Part shown: positions 18,796-27,402 of the stretch, in pieces
Layout: the number at the start of each line of letters is the position of its first letter
How positions within the stretch are numbered: the stretch's first letter is position 1
NCBI GenBank assembly: GCA_030849805.1
Contig: JASANZ010002085.1
Coordinates: 1 to 43,817, forward strand
From: Sergeia podlipaevii
Taxonomy: Eukaryota; Euglenozoa; Kinetoplastea; Trypanosomatida; Trypanosomatidae
Direction of reading: 5' to 3'
DNA: 43,817 bases
Notes under the pieces: model-generated
Seen by the model: only the letters and a program-made list of their open reading frames with translations
What the model was told of the DNA's origin: nothing
Database searches by the model: none
Program-made: the position numbers and the translations under genes

Positions 18796-21528
18796 CTACA
18801 CCTCCGCCGAAGAGGCCCCACTCAGGGTTGGAGAAGACAGCACAGGATCTTCACCCCCCAACACACTCGGAGGTGGGTCCTCACACCTAACACTGGTGCT
18901 CGCGTTCACCTTAGCAGCAGCGGCGGCGGCAGCAGCTTCATTGGCGGCTAGCTCTCTCACCAGCCGCTCCCGCTCTTCTACATGCTCGCTACGAGGAAAG
19001 AAAAGCTCCTCCATCTTCTCTGGAGAATAGCCTTTACCAGCAGCCATGGCCTCTAGGTGTGACTGCAGGGCACCAGTCAGCGGTGGACAGTGATGCAGAA
19101 AGCCCTCCATGCTCTTATAAAGGCGCACTAAAGTTCGCTTCAGATACTGCTTTTGGTGTTGCTGCACCTGCCCTTCCGTCTCCACCTTATCTGGTGTATG
19201 CAGAATGCTTAAGAGGTGTTGGGGGAGAAAGTTGAGGTCGGACTCAGAGCCCTGAAGTTCCCTTAAGGCTTCCAGCAGCTGTGCTCGCTTAAGCGCGTCA
19301 GTGCATGTTTGAATAGCGGGCTGCAGCAGCTTCAGTCGGTATGCCACTGACCCAAACAAAACGTTCTCTGTGGTGGTGAACTGAGTGGCAGTGCGGGCTG
19401 CCAGTGCGCTCCCCACGCACCGCTTGATGGCGGCCAGTGCAGACAGAGAGTCGCTAGTGAACAGTACAGTGCACTCCTCCGTCGCCTTGCCAGCCCCTTC
19501 CTTCTGCCGCGTATGTTGCTCCACCTCAACAATCACGACGCTGCGGATGAAATCACAGGCATAGTAGTAAGTGTGCAATGTCGGTTGGTACACCGGTGAG
19601 ACATCTGGGAAGAGCTGACACAGCCACGACTGCACATCCTGGCCATTAAAGGCGCCGGAAAAGGTAACCTGAGAGAGCGCAAAGGGAGCCTCAGAGGCAG
19701 GCAGCACGTCATGAATGCTCGCGACGCGACTGTACAAAGGAAGAGCACACAGCAGCATTGTCTTCACCTGTGCTGTACGTGGAGCAATGGTGCTAAACAA
19801 AACAATGCTAATCGTGTCGGTATGGCCTTCATCCGCCCATAGCGTCACCTCCAGGCGCTTGCCACCCGCCGCAGCGTTGCCACCAAGGCCATTCTCACTG
19901 ACCGCGTCCTGCCCCCCACCGTCGTCTCGCAACGAGCGTGCAATCGCCAACGTACGTGTGCGGTTGGGTGGCACCACCCCGCTCTTGCCAAATCCTCCAT
20001 CTATCTTCATGCTACCTAAGCTGCCCCGACGCACGCCTCCACCCACTACGTCGCCAGCGCTGCGTGTCGCTGGATCCAGCTGTTCCGATACCTGAGTGCC
20101 CTCCGTCCCCATGAACTGCAGGGCAGCGGTACTCCGAAATAGGGCACACTCCAGCGGCACATCCGAGTTGATCACCAAGGCGAGTTGGGCAGTTTTGTCG
20201 ACAGCTCTCAGCACTACATCAGCGTTGAATGTGGAGGCCACCGCCACCAGCGGAGCACGCTGCTTGGCAGCCCCTGTGGCATTGGCCAACTCATGCGAGC
20301 GCGACGCAACCTTCTCCTTGAGCTGCGCAATTTCTCGCGTCAGCGACGCCCGTGTCACGGCCATCTCCTCCCGCTGCTGCTGAAGTGCCAAAGACGGCCC
20401 AGTGGCGGTGGGCAGAGCCGCTGTGAGCTCTTCAGGCTGCAGGGTGAAGGCCAGCACACGTCCGCTAAAGAGATGCACAAGGATGTCTGGCTGCGCAGCG
20501 CCAATGGTCACTGCACCAGCGGCAATAGACATCACCCGCTCCCCAGCACTGCCAGACCACAGCAGCTCCAGCGCAAGCGAGGTCTCTGCCGCGCTCCCAC
20601 CACCTTCTAGTGTCCTCGCACCTGGAGCGGCTACGATGGCCAGCACGTGCACAGAACCGTCCTCGCAGCCAAGCAGCACCTCGTCTTCGCCATCAAGATT
20701 CACGTCAAAGAGTGTCATGCAGGTGACAGGGGAGGTCATGGTTCGATCCACCACTGAGTACCGAAGACAGCGACGAAGAGAATTATTACTCTGCACCACA
20801 AAGGCACCCACTGAGCCGGCCTGCGTCGCGTAGAACACTCTCCGGGTGGTAGCAGCAAAGAACAGCGCAGTAACGGGCGCCTCAGTACTGCTCTCATCGA
20901 GGAGTTGATTATTCCGCACGAGCCGCAGCACTCGATCGTTGCAACCGAGGCAGCAGATGTAATCCTGCAGCTCCCTCTCTGTACGGGCCAAGGCCGCCTC
21001 AACAGGAAAGACCGTCATGGCGTGCACGCGGTCAGGAGACATGAAGAAGCCCAGCTCCTTCGTCTCGCGCAAAGAGGTCACCATGAAATTACCAGCGACA
21101 AAGACAAAGGGTGTGTCAATGTAAACTGAGTGAATGACCTCAGTGGCATTGGTGTCTACGTTGAAGAAGTGCTTGCCTTTACGTGAATACGCGCTGAGTG
21201 TGCTGCCTTGCATAAAAAACAGTTGGTCCCCAAATAGGGTTGCGCAGGAAATCGGCTTTTTGCTGGTGGCGTGGTCTACACCTGTGCCGCTGCTGCTGCC
21301 CGCCGCAGTTGCGTTCGAGTCGCCCTCAGTAGAGAAGACCTCTACACGCTCGTTATTCCTTCCCACTGAGAACACGGAAAAAACCCCGGTGTTGTCGCCG
21401 ACCGCGACGCGTTGCTTGCTTTTGCGTGTGAGAGGGTACACTAGCAGACATCTCGGAGAGGTGGTGGAGGTCGCAGTCACCTCACAGCGGGTGAAGGAAA
21501 GTGTGCCATGCGCTGCAGCCGATGGCAT
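18796..21528 (-). CDS. BBS7: BBS7, Bardet-Biedl syndrome 7 (BBSome subunit)
   Basis: BBS7 is a core subunit of the BBSome, the coat that moves membrane proteins in and out of cilia and flagella. The N-terminal half is the family's beta-propeller, with KQRVAVGDNTGVFSVFSV near the start, SRKGKHFFNVDTNATEVIHS, the CLGCNDRVLRLVRNNQL blade, and a VTCMTLFDVNLDGEDEVLLG segment with FG-GAP-like character. A coiled-coil segment follows (about residues 385-415, REEMAVTRASLTREIAQLKE), as in BBS7 orthologues, and then the gamma-adaptin-ear-like and helical C-terminal region. At 910 residues it is longer than animal BBS7 (about 715). The extra length lies in Ser/Gly-rich inserts and an Ala/Ser-rich C-terminal tail. 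The first ATG in frame is at 21528; upstream codons are TTG and UTR. Confidence 0.88.
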   Translation of the reverse strand: MPSAAAHGTLSFTRCEVTATSTTSPRCLLVYPLTRKSKQRVAVGDNTGVFSVFSVGRNNERVEVFSTEGDSNATAAGSSSGTGVDHATSKKPISCATLFGDQLFFMQGSTLSAYSRKGKHFFNVDTNATEVIHSVYIDTPFVFVAGNFMVTSLRETKELGFFMSPDRVHAMTVFPVEAALARTERELQDYICCLGCNDRVLRLVRNNQLLDESSTEAPVTALFFAATTRRVFYATQAGSVGAFVVQSNNSLRRCLRYSVVDRTMTSPVTCMTLFDVNLDGEDEVLLGCEDGSVHVLAIVAAPGARTLEGGGSAAETSLALELLWSGSAGERVMSIAAGAVTIGAAQPDILVHLFSGRVLAFTLQPEELTAALPTATGPSLALQQQREEMAVTRASLTREIAQLKEKVASRSHELANATGAAKQRAPLVAVASTFNADVVLRAVDKTAQLALVINSDVPLECALFRSTAALQFMGTEGTQVSEQLDPATRSAGDVVGGGVRRGSLGSMKIDGGFGKSGVVPPNRTRTLAIARSLRDDGGGQDAVSENGLGGNAAAGGKRLEVTLWADEGHTDTISIVLFSTIAPRTAQVKTMLLCALPLYSRVASIHDVLPASEAPFALSQVTFSGAFNGQDVQSWLCQLFPDVSPVYQPTLHTYYYACDFIRSVVIVEVEQHTRQKEGAGKATEECTVLFTSDSLSALAAIKRCVGSALAARTATQFTTTENVLFGSVAYRLKLLQPAIQTCTDALKRAQLLEALRELQGSESDLNFLPQHLLSILHTPDKVETEGQVQQHQKQYLKRTLVRLYKSMEGFLHHCPPLTGALQSHLEAMAAGKGYSPEKMEELFFPRSEHVEERERLVRELAANEAAAAAAAAKVNASTSVRCEDPPPSVLGGEDPVLSSPTLSGASSAEV

Positions 21529-22120
21529 ATTCTGCAATTGGTTTTGTTAGTGTTGCTATCTCTCCTATTAGAAGGAGAAAAAATTGCTGTATTGTTTTTC
21601 TTCTTTTTCTTTCTCTTCCGTCTTCTCTCTATGAAAGATGCGCGTATAAGTGTGGATACACTCACCGACGCTTACGTAAATGTACGCACACACACACACG
21701 CAAGCTCGCACAGTATTCAGCTTGAAGTAGATGTCAAAAGGAAGAAAAACAGTGTGAGGTGGGTAGTGATACGATGACCTAAAAGTTTTTCGAGGTCGGG
21801 TAAAGAAAAAAAAGAGAAGAAGAAAAAAATCAGGAAAAAATATAGCTTTAGCATTTATTTATTTATTTTTAAATGGAGCATACACACCAGTGCGTAGCAT
21901 ATTCAAAAAGGTTTCCATTATAATATTCACAGGTGTACCTTCACAAAAGCTTTATCAACCCATGTCTCTTTCATTTCAGAATTAAAAAGAGAAGGGATTG
22001 ATGATAGGCGAATAGCACAGATGTGGCTATTGATATTGTTGTTGCTGTTGTTTGTAATCAAGTTGGAAGATCACGTGACAGCTGTGTGTGACAAAGAGAT
22101 AATACAATGACTCAAGCACT
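21529..22120. other. Intergenic, no gene seen
   Basis: Spacer with a T-rich stretch near 21590-21620, a short (CA)n at 21686-21700, A tracts at about 21805-21840 and a short ATTT repeat near 21850-21870. It holds the BBS7 5' UTR and the EF-Ts 3' UTR. No gene is supported. Confidence 0.6.
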
Positions 22121-22957
22121 TCACTTCATGCCGTCGTGATGTGCAGCAGCGGTGTGAGTAACGGGCTCCTTGCCAAACTCCAACACCAGGCTGCTGCTGA
22201 ACTTGATGTGGTGACGCTTGAGCCACTTGCCAATCGACTCATCCTCAGACCCAAAGAAAGTCTGATGGGTGTAGTTGCCGTCGTCTCCCACATTGGCAAC
22301 AAAGTGGCGCGCCACAGATGTGAGCACGTCGTTGGGCACCTCAGCACCAGGCTGCTTGCTCACCGCCACAAGACCAACTAGTCTACCAACATCCGGCACA
22401 TCGAGGCCGCCATGTGCGTAGGAGCCAAAGACGATATTCTCGGAGACGTGAGGAGCAATGCGAAGAGGCGTCACACCAGCGACGCGCACGTTCTCGCCAA
22501 GCACAGCAATGGCCGCCTGTAGGTCAGCATGGCAGGCATCGTTAAGGGCCTTCGCGGCGGCATCCGCATCTGCGAGAAGCTTCCCCTGAGACTCCTCCAT
22601 CATGTCACGCAGCTGTGCCTGTACCTTCTGGCACATACCCTGAAAGTGCTTGTTGCGCGCTGCAAAGTCGGTTTCGCAGGAGACGGTAATGATGGCCGCC
22701 CCGCTAGCCGGTGTGGAGCCCACGCAGCTGACCACGAAGCCTTGCTCGGTGACCCGACTACCCTTCTTCATCGCACGCGCAGCTCCCTTCCTGCGTAAGA
22801 TCTCGGCCGCCTTGTCCAGGTCTCCCTCAGCCTCTCTGATGGCGGAGGAGCAGTCAGTGATGGGGGCCTCCGTGCGGTAGCGCAGGGTCTTCACTAACTC
22901 CATGAAGGCCTTCTTGTCTGTTGGCAGTGCCAAACAATAAAGGGAGCGGCGAAGCAT
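22121..22957 (-). CDS. TSFM: Mitochondrial translation elongation factor Ts
   Basis: EF-Ts is the guanine-nucleotide exchange factor that recharges mitochondrial EF-Tu with GTP. The 278-residue protein begins with a short basic presequence-like segment (MLRRSLYCLALPTDKK). It then has the UBA-like N-terminal domain at about residues 16-58, including the TDCSSAIREAEGDLDKA and ILRRKG blocks that contact EF-Tu. The family hallmark SCETDFAARN follows at 93-102, and the core dimer-like domain follows with ENIVFGSYAHGG-type sequence. The length is close to mitochondrial EF-Ts of other eukaryotes. The C-terminal tail ends in a His-rich segment (THTAAAHHDGMK). The ATG at 22957 is the first in frame and leaves a predicted 5' UTR of only about 35 nt. 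Confidence 0.93.
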   Translation of the reverse strand: MLRRSLYCLALPTDKKAFMELVKTLRYRTEAPITDCSSAIREAEGDLDKAAEILRRKGAARAMKKGSRVTEQGFVVSCVGSTPASGAAIITVSCETDFAARNKHFQGMCQKVQAQLRDMMEESQGKLLADADAAAKALNDACHADLQAAIAVLGENVRVAGVTPLRIAPHVSENIVFGSYAHGGLDVPDVGRLVGLVAVSKQPGAEVPNDVLTSVARHFVANVGDDGNYTHQTFFGSEDESIGKWLKRHHIKFSSSLVLEFGKEPVTHTAAAHHDGMK

Positions 22958-22992
22958 GACTGGATAGCTGTTAGGGCTACGTATTGGATTTT

Positions 22993-23012
22993 CTTTTTTT
23001 GAAAAAAAAAAA
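22993..23012 (-). promoter_or_regulatory. Putative trans-splice acceptor of the EF-Ts gene
   Basis: In the minus strand a T11 tract (A's at 23002-23012) is followed within ten bases by the first AG (plus-strand CT at 22993-22994), about 35 nt upstream of the EF-Ts ATG. This matches the trypanosomatid pattern of a polypyrimidine tract followed by the first AG. The assignment is predicted, not observed. Confidence 0.4.
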
Positions 23013-23116
23013 TGTTCTTCTGTTGGATTCTGTTAACAACAGATAATAAAGCAGCCTATGAGAGAAACCAAGTGCGCTATAAGTGAAACTAATAAAAAAA
23101 GAGAAGACAAAAAAAA

Positions 23117-23152
23117 ATTGAGCGCACCCCTTCCTTCGAAGGTGCGTTCAAT
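23117..23152. repeat. 12-bp imperfect inverted repeat
   Basis: ATTGAGCGCACC at 23117-23128 pairs with GGTGCGTTCAAT at 23141-23152 around a 12-nt loop that itself holds CCTTCGAAGG-type symmetry. The stem is complete with one G-T pair on the plus strand. The minus-strand transcript would carry an A-C mismatch there. It lies about 170 nt upstream of the EF-Ts start; function unknown. Confidence 0.6.
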
Positions 23153-23637
23153 GTGAATAAGTGAGGAGGCTACCTGCTAGCAATAAACATACATACATAT
23201 AAACATATATATATATAAGAAATGTGGAATCAGATTAAAAGGAAAAGAATAGTAAATAAAAGAAACAGTCTGAGTGTACAAATATATATATATATATACA
23301 AACTGCGAAGCGTTTTCACCTCCACGAAGAAAAAAAAGAAACATGAAAGCAAGAATGTAACAAAAGCGCACGCGCATCTTAAAAAAAAAAAAATAATAAT
23401 AATAATGAAGAAACAATATATGCAACAAGCAGCAAACAACAGCAAAAATGAATATACAAAATATCTATATTCACACAGTAAAGCAAATCGCCACCTTGGT
23501 CCACGACAGTAAAAATAAAGTAGTTTACATATTGTTGGCCTTTCTCCCTTGGCTTTTGGTCCGTTCACATTTCTTTTTGAACTAAGCGTCCCTTAAAGGA
23601 GCTAAAGACGTCACTCGCACTTGTCATGTCACGGGCA

Positions 23638-24411
23638 TTACCGGCGAGCAGGTCTGGGACCTCTTGAAGAAGGTAGTGCCACACGACCTTGCTGTTCTGT
23701 CCTATTCATAGAGCTATTATGCATATTCGATGCTTCGTCGTGTGCCACAGTGCCTTGCGCCGAGCTCGCCATCGTATCTGAGTTCGTAGCGTCTTCCTCT
23801 TGCTGTCCGGGCAATACAACGCTGCCTTCCTTACTGTACTTGGCCTTGTAGAAGCGCTTCTCGGCAAGGTCGGGTCCGTACAGCGTATCAGCCAGTAGCT
23901 CGCTCCATTGCCCAGTCGGGCAGCCGCTCTCCAGCCAGCTGTCAAAAGTGAAGGGAGCCTGGGCGGAGGAAGTCGAAACGCTGCTGCCAGCAGGTGCCAT
24001 GGACGTCGTTGACATACTTGGTTGCTGCTGTCTCTTGGCAGAAGCAGCAGCAGCGGCAGCGGCGGCGGCGGCTGTAGCAGCGGCGGCGCTACTACCGCGG
24101 AGAGAGTCTGACTCACGCTTCCCACTCGATCTCTGCCTCCTCAGCCGCTGCAGACTATTGTGCTTACGACTAGATGATCGCTGCTGACTGATCTGCCGCT
24201 GCCGCGCCTCCACAATGCCCTCATCCAGAACAGTGTCTGGCTCCTGCCGCCACGTGTGCATACGTTTTGCTACATCCTGGGTGGACATGGGCAGCAGCAA
24301 CGCGCGTCGTTGTTTTGTTTCCAGAAGAACACGTGTGTGGAGCCGTCTGTCCTGCACACTAAAATCCATGCGAGTGGCCTGCTGCCGCCTCCTTCGAGAT
24401 GCGGCATCCAT
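23638..24411 (-). CDS. Hypothetical protein with Ala tract
   Basis: No family recognised. The 257-residue product has a very basic N-terminal third (RRRRQQATRMDF, many Arg/Gln/Lys), a run of alanines with few interruptions at about residues 109-123 encoded by GCN codons, a short Ser/Thr-rich linker, and a compact central block that looks folded and possibly conserved (about 150-195: PFTFDSWLESGCPTGQW, LADTLYGPDLAEKRFYKAKY). The C-terminus is polar and low complexity. No signal peptide or TM was seen. The central block is the best probe for homologues. Start at the ATG at 24411. The GC-rich, coding-like composition contrasts with its flanks. Confidence 0.72.
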   Translation of the reverse strand: MDAASRRRRQQATRMDFSVQDRRLHTRVLLETKQRRALLLPMSTQDVAKRMHTWRQEPDTVLDEGIVEARQRQISQQRSSSRKHNSLQRLRRQRSSGKRESDSLRGSSAAAATAAAAAAAAAASAKRQQQPSMSTTSMAPAGSSVSTSSAQAPFTFDSWLESGCPTGQWSELLADTLYGPDLAEKRFYKAKYSKEGSVVLPGQQEEDATNSDTMASSAQGTVAHDEASNMHNSSMNRTEQQGRVALPSSRGPRPARR

Positions 24412-25275
24412 GACGCGGAAGTTTTTTTATTGTTGTTGTTGTTGTTGATGTTTGTCTGTTCTGCTTTTTGTTTGTTTGTTTTCTCTAAGCGTTGCCCTAT
24501 ATGCAGTTCCAAAAATAAAGTATGCCAAATAATAATCCGAGTGGTAGCAGCGGATTTGTGTGAAAAAGAAAAAAAAAAGAAGGTTAGAATGATCTGTTGA
24601 ATGCGCTCTATCACCTTCTTTCGTTTGTATACTTTTCTTGCCTTCGAGTGAGCAGGTGAGCTGTTACTCAAACTATTTTTATGTGCTAGCCCCCACTCTT
24701 TCCTCTCGCAGCGTACGTATTATGCACACTAGAAGTAATGAAACAGAAGATGGAAAGGAAATATGGGAGGGATGACAGAGAAAGCAACTTGTATAGAACG
24801 TAATCATGCTAAAGTATCCTCCAGCTGTATTGCCTCATCAGACTATGAAGTGTCTTGTGTACAAAACTAGATGTATACGTCAAAAAAAAAAAAAAAAATT
24901 GTTAAAATGCATACCTATATCTGCTGTTGTAGATTATTAAAAAATAAAAATAAAAATGTACCTGTGTAAATCGTTAAGAATCTTTTGTTGTTTGAATTAT
25001 TCTCTTTCTCTCTCTATATCTATCTATCAATCTCTCTCCCTTTCTTTCCTTCTCATACTCATCCACTTTCCTCTGTCAGTTTTTGTGGTCATCCTTCTTC
25101 TCCCACAGTGCACACCACAAAAAAAAAAAACCTCCGCGTTAAGAGGGGATGTAGAGAACGTAATGTACCAAAAGAAAGGGGAGAGAAAAATAAAAGAAGG
25201 AACGAGAAGGAGGGGAGGACAAACAAAAGGGAAAAAAAAAATGAGTACCGCGCCTATATTCTTACCCGGTGGCGA
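24412..25275. other. Intergenic with TTG and A repeats
   Basis: Holds (TTG)n at 24429-24447, an A16 tract near 24883-24898 and a pyrimidine-rich stretch near 25000-25110 on the plus strand (purine-rich in the transcript). Nothing gene-like was seen; frames such as 24956-25279 plus are low complexity. Confidence 0.6.
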
Positions 25276-26376
25276 CTAGCGCGCTTGCATAGGTGGGAGA
25301 GGAGGGGCCGCCGGTGGGAGCCCCGGCAGCACCTTTGTGCGAGGCACATGCATGCGTGGTGGGGGCACGGCGGGGGGGAGCTGCTGTGGCTGTGATGGAG
25401 AAGGTGCCTGCCCGACCGACACAAAGAATGCACTGCCGTCAAAAGAGGCAGATGCGAGTGAGTTCGGGGTCGCAGAGGACCAGTCAAGACCCACCACGAA
25501 CTCTCGGTGCTGCTGATAACGCGCAACCATAGGCCGCTGCGGCTGGTTAAGGTCCCACACGCACACACGCATGTCGTACCCAGCAGACGCCAGCATTGTC
25601 CGACTGTGAGGAGCAAAGCTGACGCGGCGGCAGGCCTGATCGTGCCCTGGAAATGACGCGAGCGGCTGGTTGGGCCTGCGTGCATCCCAGATGCGGACCG
25701 TGCGATCGACGCCACCGCTGGCGAAAATGTTGGGGTCGTGTTTGTTGAAGTCAATACTAAGCACTATCTGGTTGTTGTGCGCCATCTGCGTCAGCACGGA
25801 GCGCTGTGGCGTGCGAACATCCCACAGCTTCCAGGTGCCATCACCTGAGCATGACAGAATCGATGAAGGGCTGCTTGCAGTCGCGGCTACCGCGTAGACC
25901 TCCTTGAAGTGCTCGCGGAGAGTGGCGATAGACACCTGTGGATTAGCCGCACTGTACATCTTCACGGTCGTGTCCCAGCTTCCGGAGAAAAACGTGTCGC
26001 GCTTGCCAGAGTTCCACGTCACGCAGGACACTTCTCCCTGATGCTCCATGTTATGGCACAGTGGGGGCACCGCATCGCGGTTGGCGGCCTGCTGGATGTT
26101 GTACAGCTTCACGCCATCCCCGCACGCCACGGCGACAATATTCTTATCGCACTCGCTAAAGCAAGCATCGAAGGCGCTATCTGACGTGCCCCAGCACCCC
26201 AACAGAGGGACTGGGGACCCTGCTGGAAATCCAGGAGTGGTGTTCACTATGTACACCTTGCCTGATCCCGTGACACCAAAGTGCTGGGCGGCAGTAATGA
26301 TGAACTGCGTGGGCTGCCAAGGGTTGCAGCGAACGCTCTGCGCAGCAAACCCAGGATGAAGCTGGAACGATGGCAT
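25276..26376 (-). CDS. PEX7: PEX7, PTS2 receptor for glycosome import
   Basis: PEX7 is the WD40 receptor that binds PTS2 signals and, with PEX5, delivers enzymes to glycosomes, the peroxisome-like organelles of kinetoplastids. The 366-residue product starts with the PEX7-specific opening HPGFAAQSVRCNPWQPTQFI and AAQHFGVTGSGKVYIV. About six WD-type repeats follow, with KLWDVRTPQRS, RIWDARRPNQPLASFPGHD and CVWDLNQPQRP, and it closes the propeller with REFVVGLDWSS and SLASASFDGSAF. After residue about 322 comes a tail of about 45 residues rich in Pro (SQPQQLPPAVPPPRM through PPLPPMQAR), beyond the normal end of the propeller. The first ATG downstream of the predicted splice acceptor is at 26376. 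The upstream open frame is UTR. Confidence 0.92.
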   Translation of the reverse strand: MPSFQLHPGFAAQSVRCNPWQPTQFIITAAQHFGVTGSGKVYIVNTTPGFPAGSPVPLLGCWGTSDSAFDACFSECDKNIVAVACGDGVKLYNIQQAANRDAVPPLCHNMEHQGEVSCVTWNSGKRDTFFSGSWDTTVKMYSAANPQVSIATLREHFKEVYAVAATASSPSSILSCSGDGTWKLWDVRTPQRSVLTQMAHNNQIVLSIDFNKHDPNIFASGGVDRTVRIWDARRPNQPLASFPGHDQACRRVSFAPHSRTMLASAGYDMRVCVWDLNQPQRPMVARYQQHREFVVGLDWSSATPNSLASASFDGSAFFVSVGQAPSPSQPQQLPPAVPPPRMHVPRTKVLPGLPPAAPPLPPMQAR

Positions 26377-26516
26377 TGTCCTTCTTGCTCTAGTGATTTC
26401 AGTTCTCTTATGCTTTCCTTTTTGCTTCTTTCCACTTTTTGATTGAAGCAACAATAATAAATGTAACAGAACCTGGAGAAGTTTGTCAGAGGTCGTAAGT
26501 CGTTGAAAATAAAATT

Positions 26517-26533
26517 CTTTCAAAAAAAAAAAA
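26517..26533 (-). promoter_or_regulatory. Putative trans-splice acceptor of the PEX7 gene
   Basis: The minus strand has T12 (A's at 26522-26533) followed at once by GAAAG, so the first AG lies at 26517-26518. This would give a 5' UTR of about 140 nt ahead of the PEX7 ATG and exclude the open frame upstream of 26376. Predicted from pattern only. Confidence 0.4.
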
Positions 26534-27225
26534 TGGTTTCTTGGAATAGCAAATATTATTACAGAGTATTTAAAAAAAAAAAACGAGAGAATGTTTAAAA
26601 CTATAGCGGTAGTTCAATCGGCGTTGAATGTGCGCGTGTGTAAGTCCGGGAGAAGAAAAAAAAAAAACAGTTGTTTGGTATATGTATTTCCCGAGAGGTG
26701 AAATGCCGGCTGCGAGGATATGTTGTTGGTCTCTGTGGCTCCACACGTATACTGACAGTAGTAGAATCTTTCAAAAAAATGAATTTTTTAAAAAATGGTG
26801 CGTGTAAGAGAATGCACTAATCCCTTTTAAAGTGAGAGAATGACAATAAAGCGGAGTAGAGATAAAAACGAATGTACAGTTATACATCAGCCTCCGAGTC
26901 ACTTTATGGGCGTCGTGTGACTACTCGTAAAAGAAAAGAGAACTCAAAGCTGGTGCCCATCCAATATCTATATAGATGTGTGTGTGTGTGTGTAAAAATT
27001 AATGATATACGTATATAATTTGGTGAAATACAACACTCTACCCGTGGCGTAGACACACCTATTCACAAAAGTAGAGTAGTGAGAAGGCATAAATATTTTG
27101 TGTTTCAAGGCACTTTTATTTTGTTGTTGTTGTTGTTGATATTTTTTTATTCTCAAAATGAGGAATGTACAGCAAGGTGAAACGTAGAGATAATTATAAC
27201 AGTGAGAAAAAGAAACAAATGCACA

Positions 27226-27273
27226 GAAAGAAAAAAAAAGAAAAAGGAGTTAGTCTCCTTTTTTTTTTCTTTC
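27226..27273. repeat. Hairpin with GGAG/CTCC core and long A/T arms
   Basis: AAAAAGGAG at about 27241-27249 pairs with CTCCTTTTT starting at about 27254 around a 5-nt loop. The arms continue outward as GAAAGAAAAAAAAA and TTTTTCTTTC with one bulge, making a stem near 20 bp. It lies about 130 nt downstream of the stop at 27403, so probably in that gene's 3' UTR. Confidence 0.65.
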
Positions 27274-27402
27274 TGGCAAGCGCGTCAAGTACAAATCCAC
27301 TTCATCACATCTTCACGCGTGAGGGCAGATTTGAGACGTAAATAAAAATAAAAACAAAAACAGTCGCTACCATATTATTGACGTCAATGAAGGCTAGACT
27401 AT

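Larger units (their letters stand above)
22958..23637. other. Intergenic with imperfect hairpin and TA repeats
   Basis: Holds the EF-Ts splice-acceptor region, an inverted repeat at 23117-23152, several (TA)n runs (about 23206-23217, 23283-23299) and A-rich tracts. Open frames here are repeat-derived. Confidence 0.6.
26377..27402. other. Intergenic with microsatellites and a hairpin
   Basis: Contains a predicted splice acceptor for PEX7, A tracts (26571-26582, 26656-26667), (TG)n at 26977-26993, (TTG)n at 27121-27138 and a long A/T-armed hairpin at 27226-27273. No gene is supported. Confidence 0.6.

Noticed and set aside
26595..26655. tRNA-like stretch (TAGCGGTAGTTCAATCGG)
   Set aside because: It resembles parts of a D arm and a T loop, but no acceptor or anticodon stem of the right spacing can be formed.
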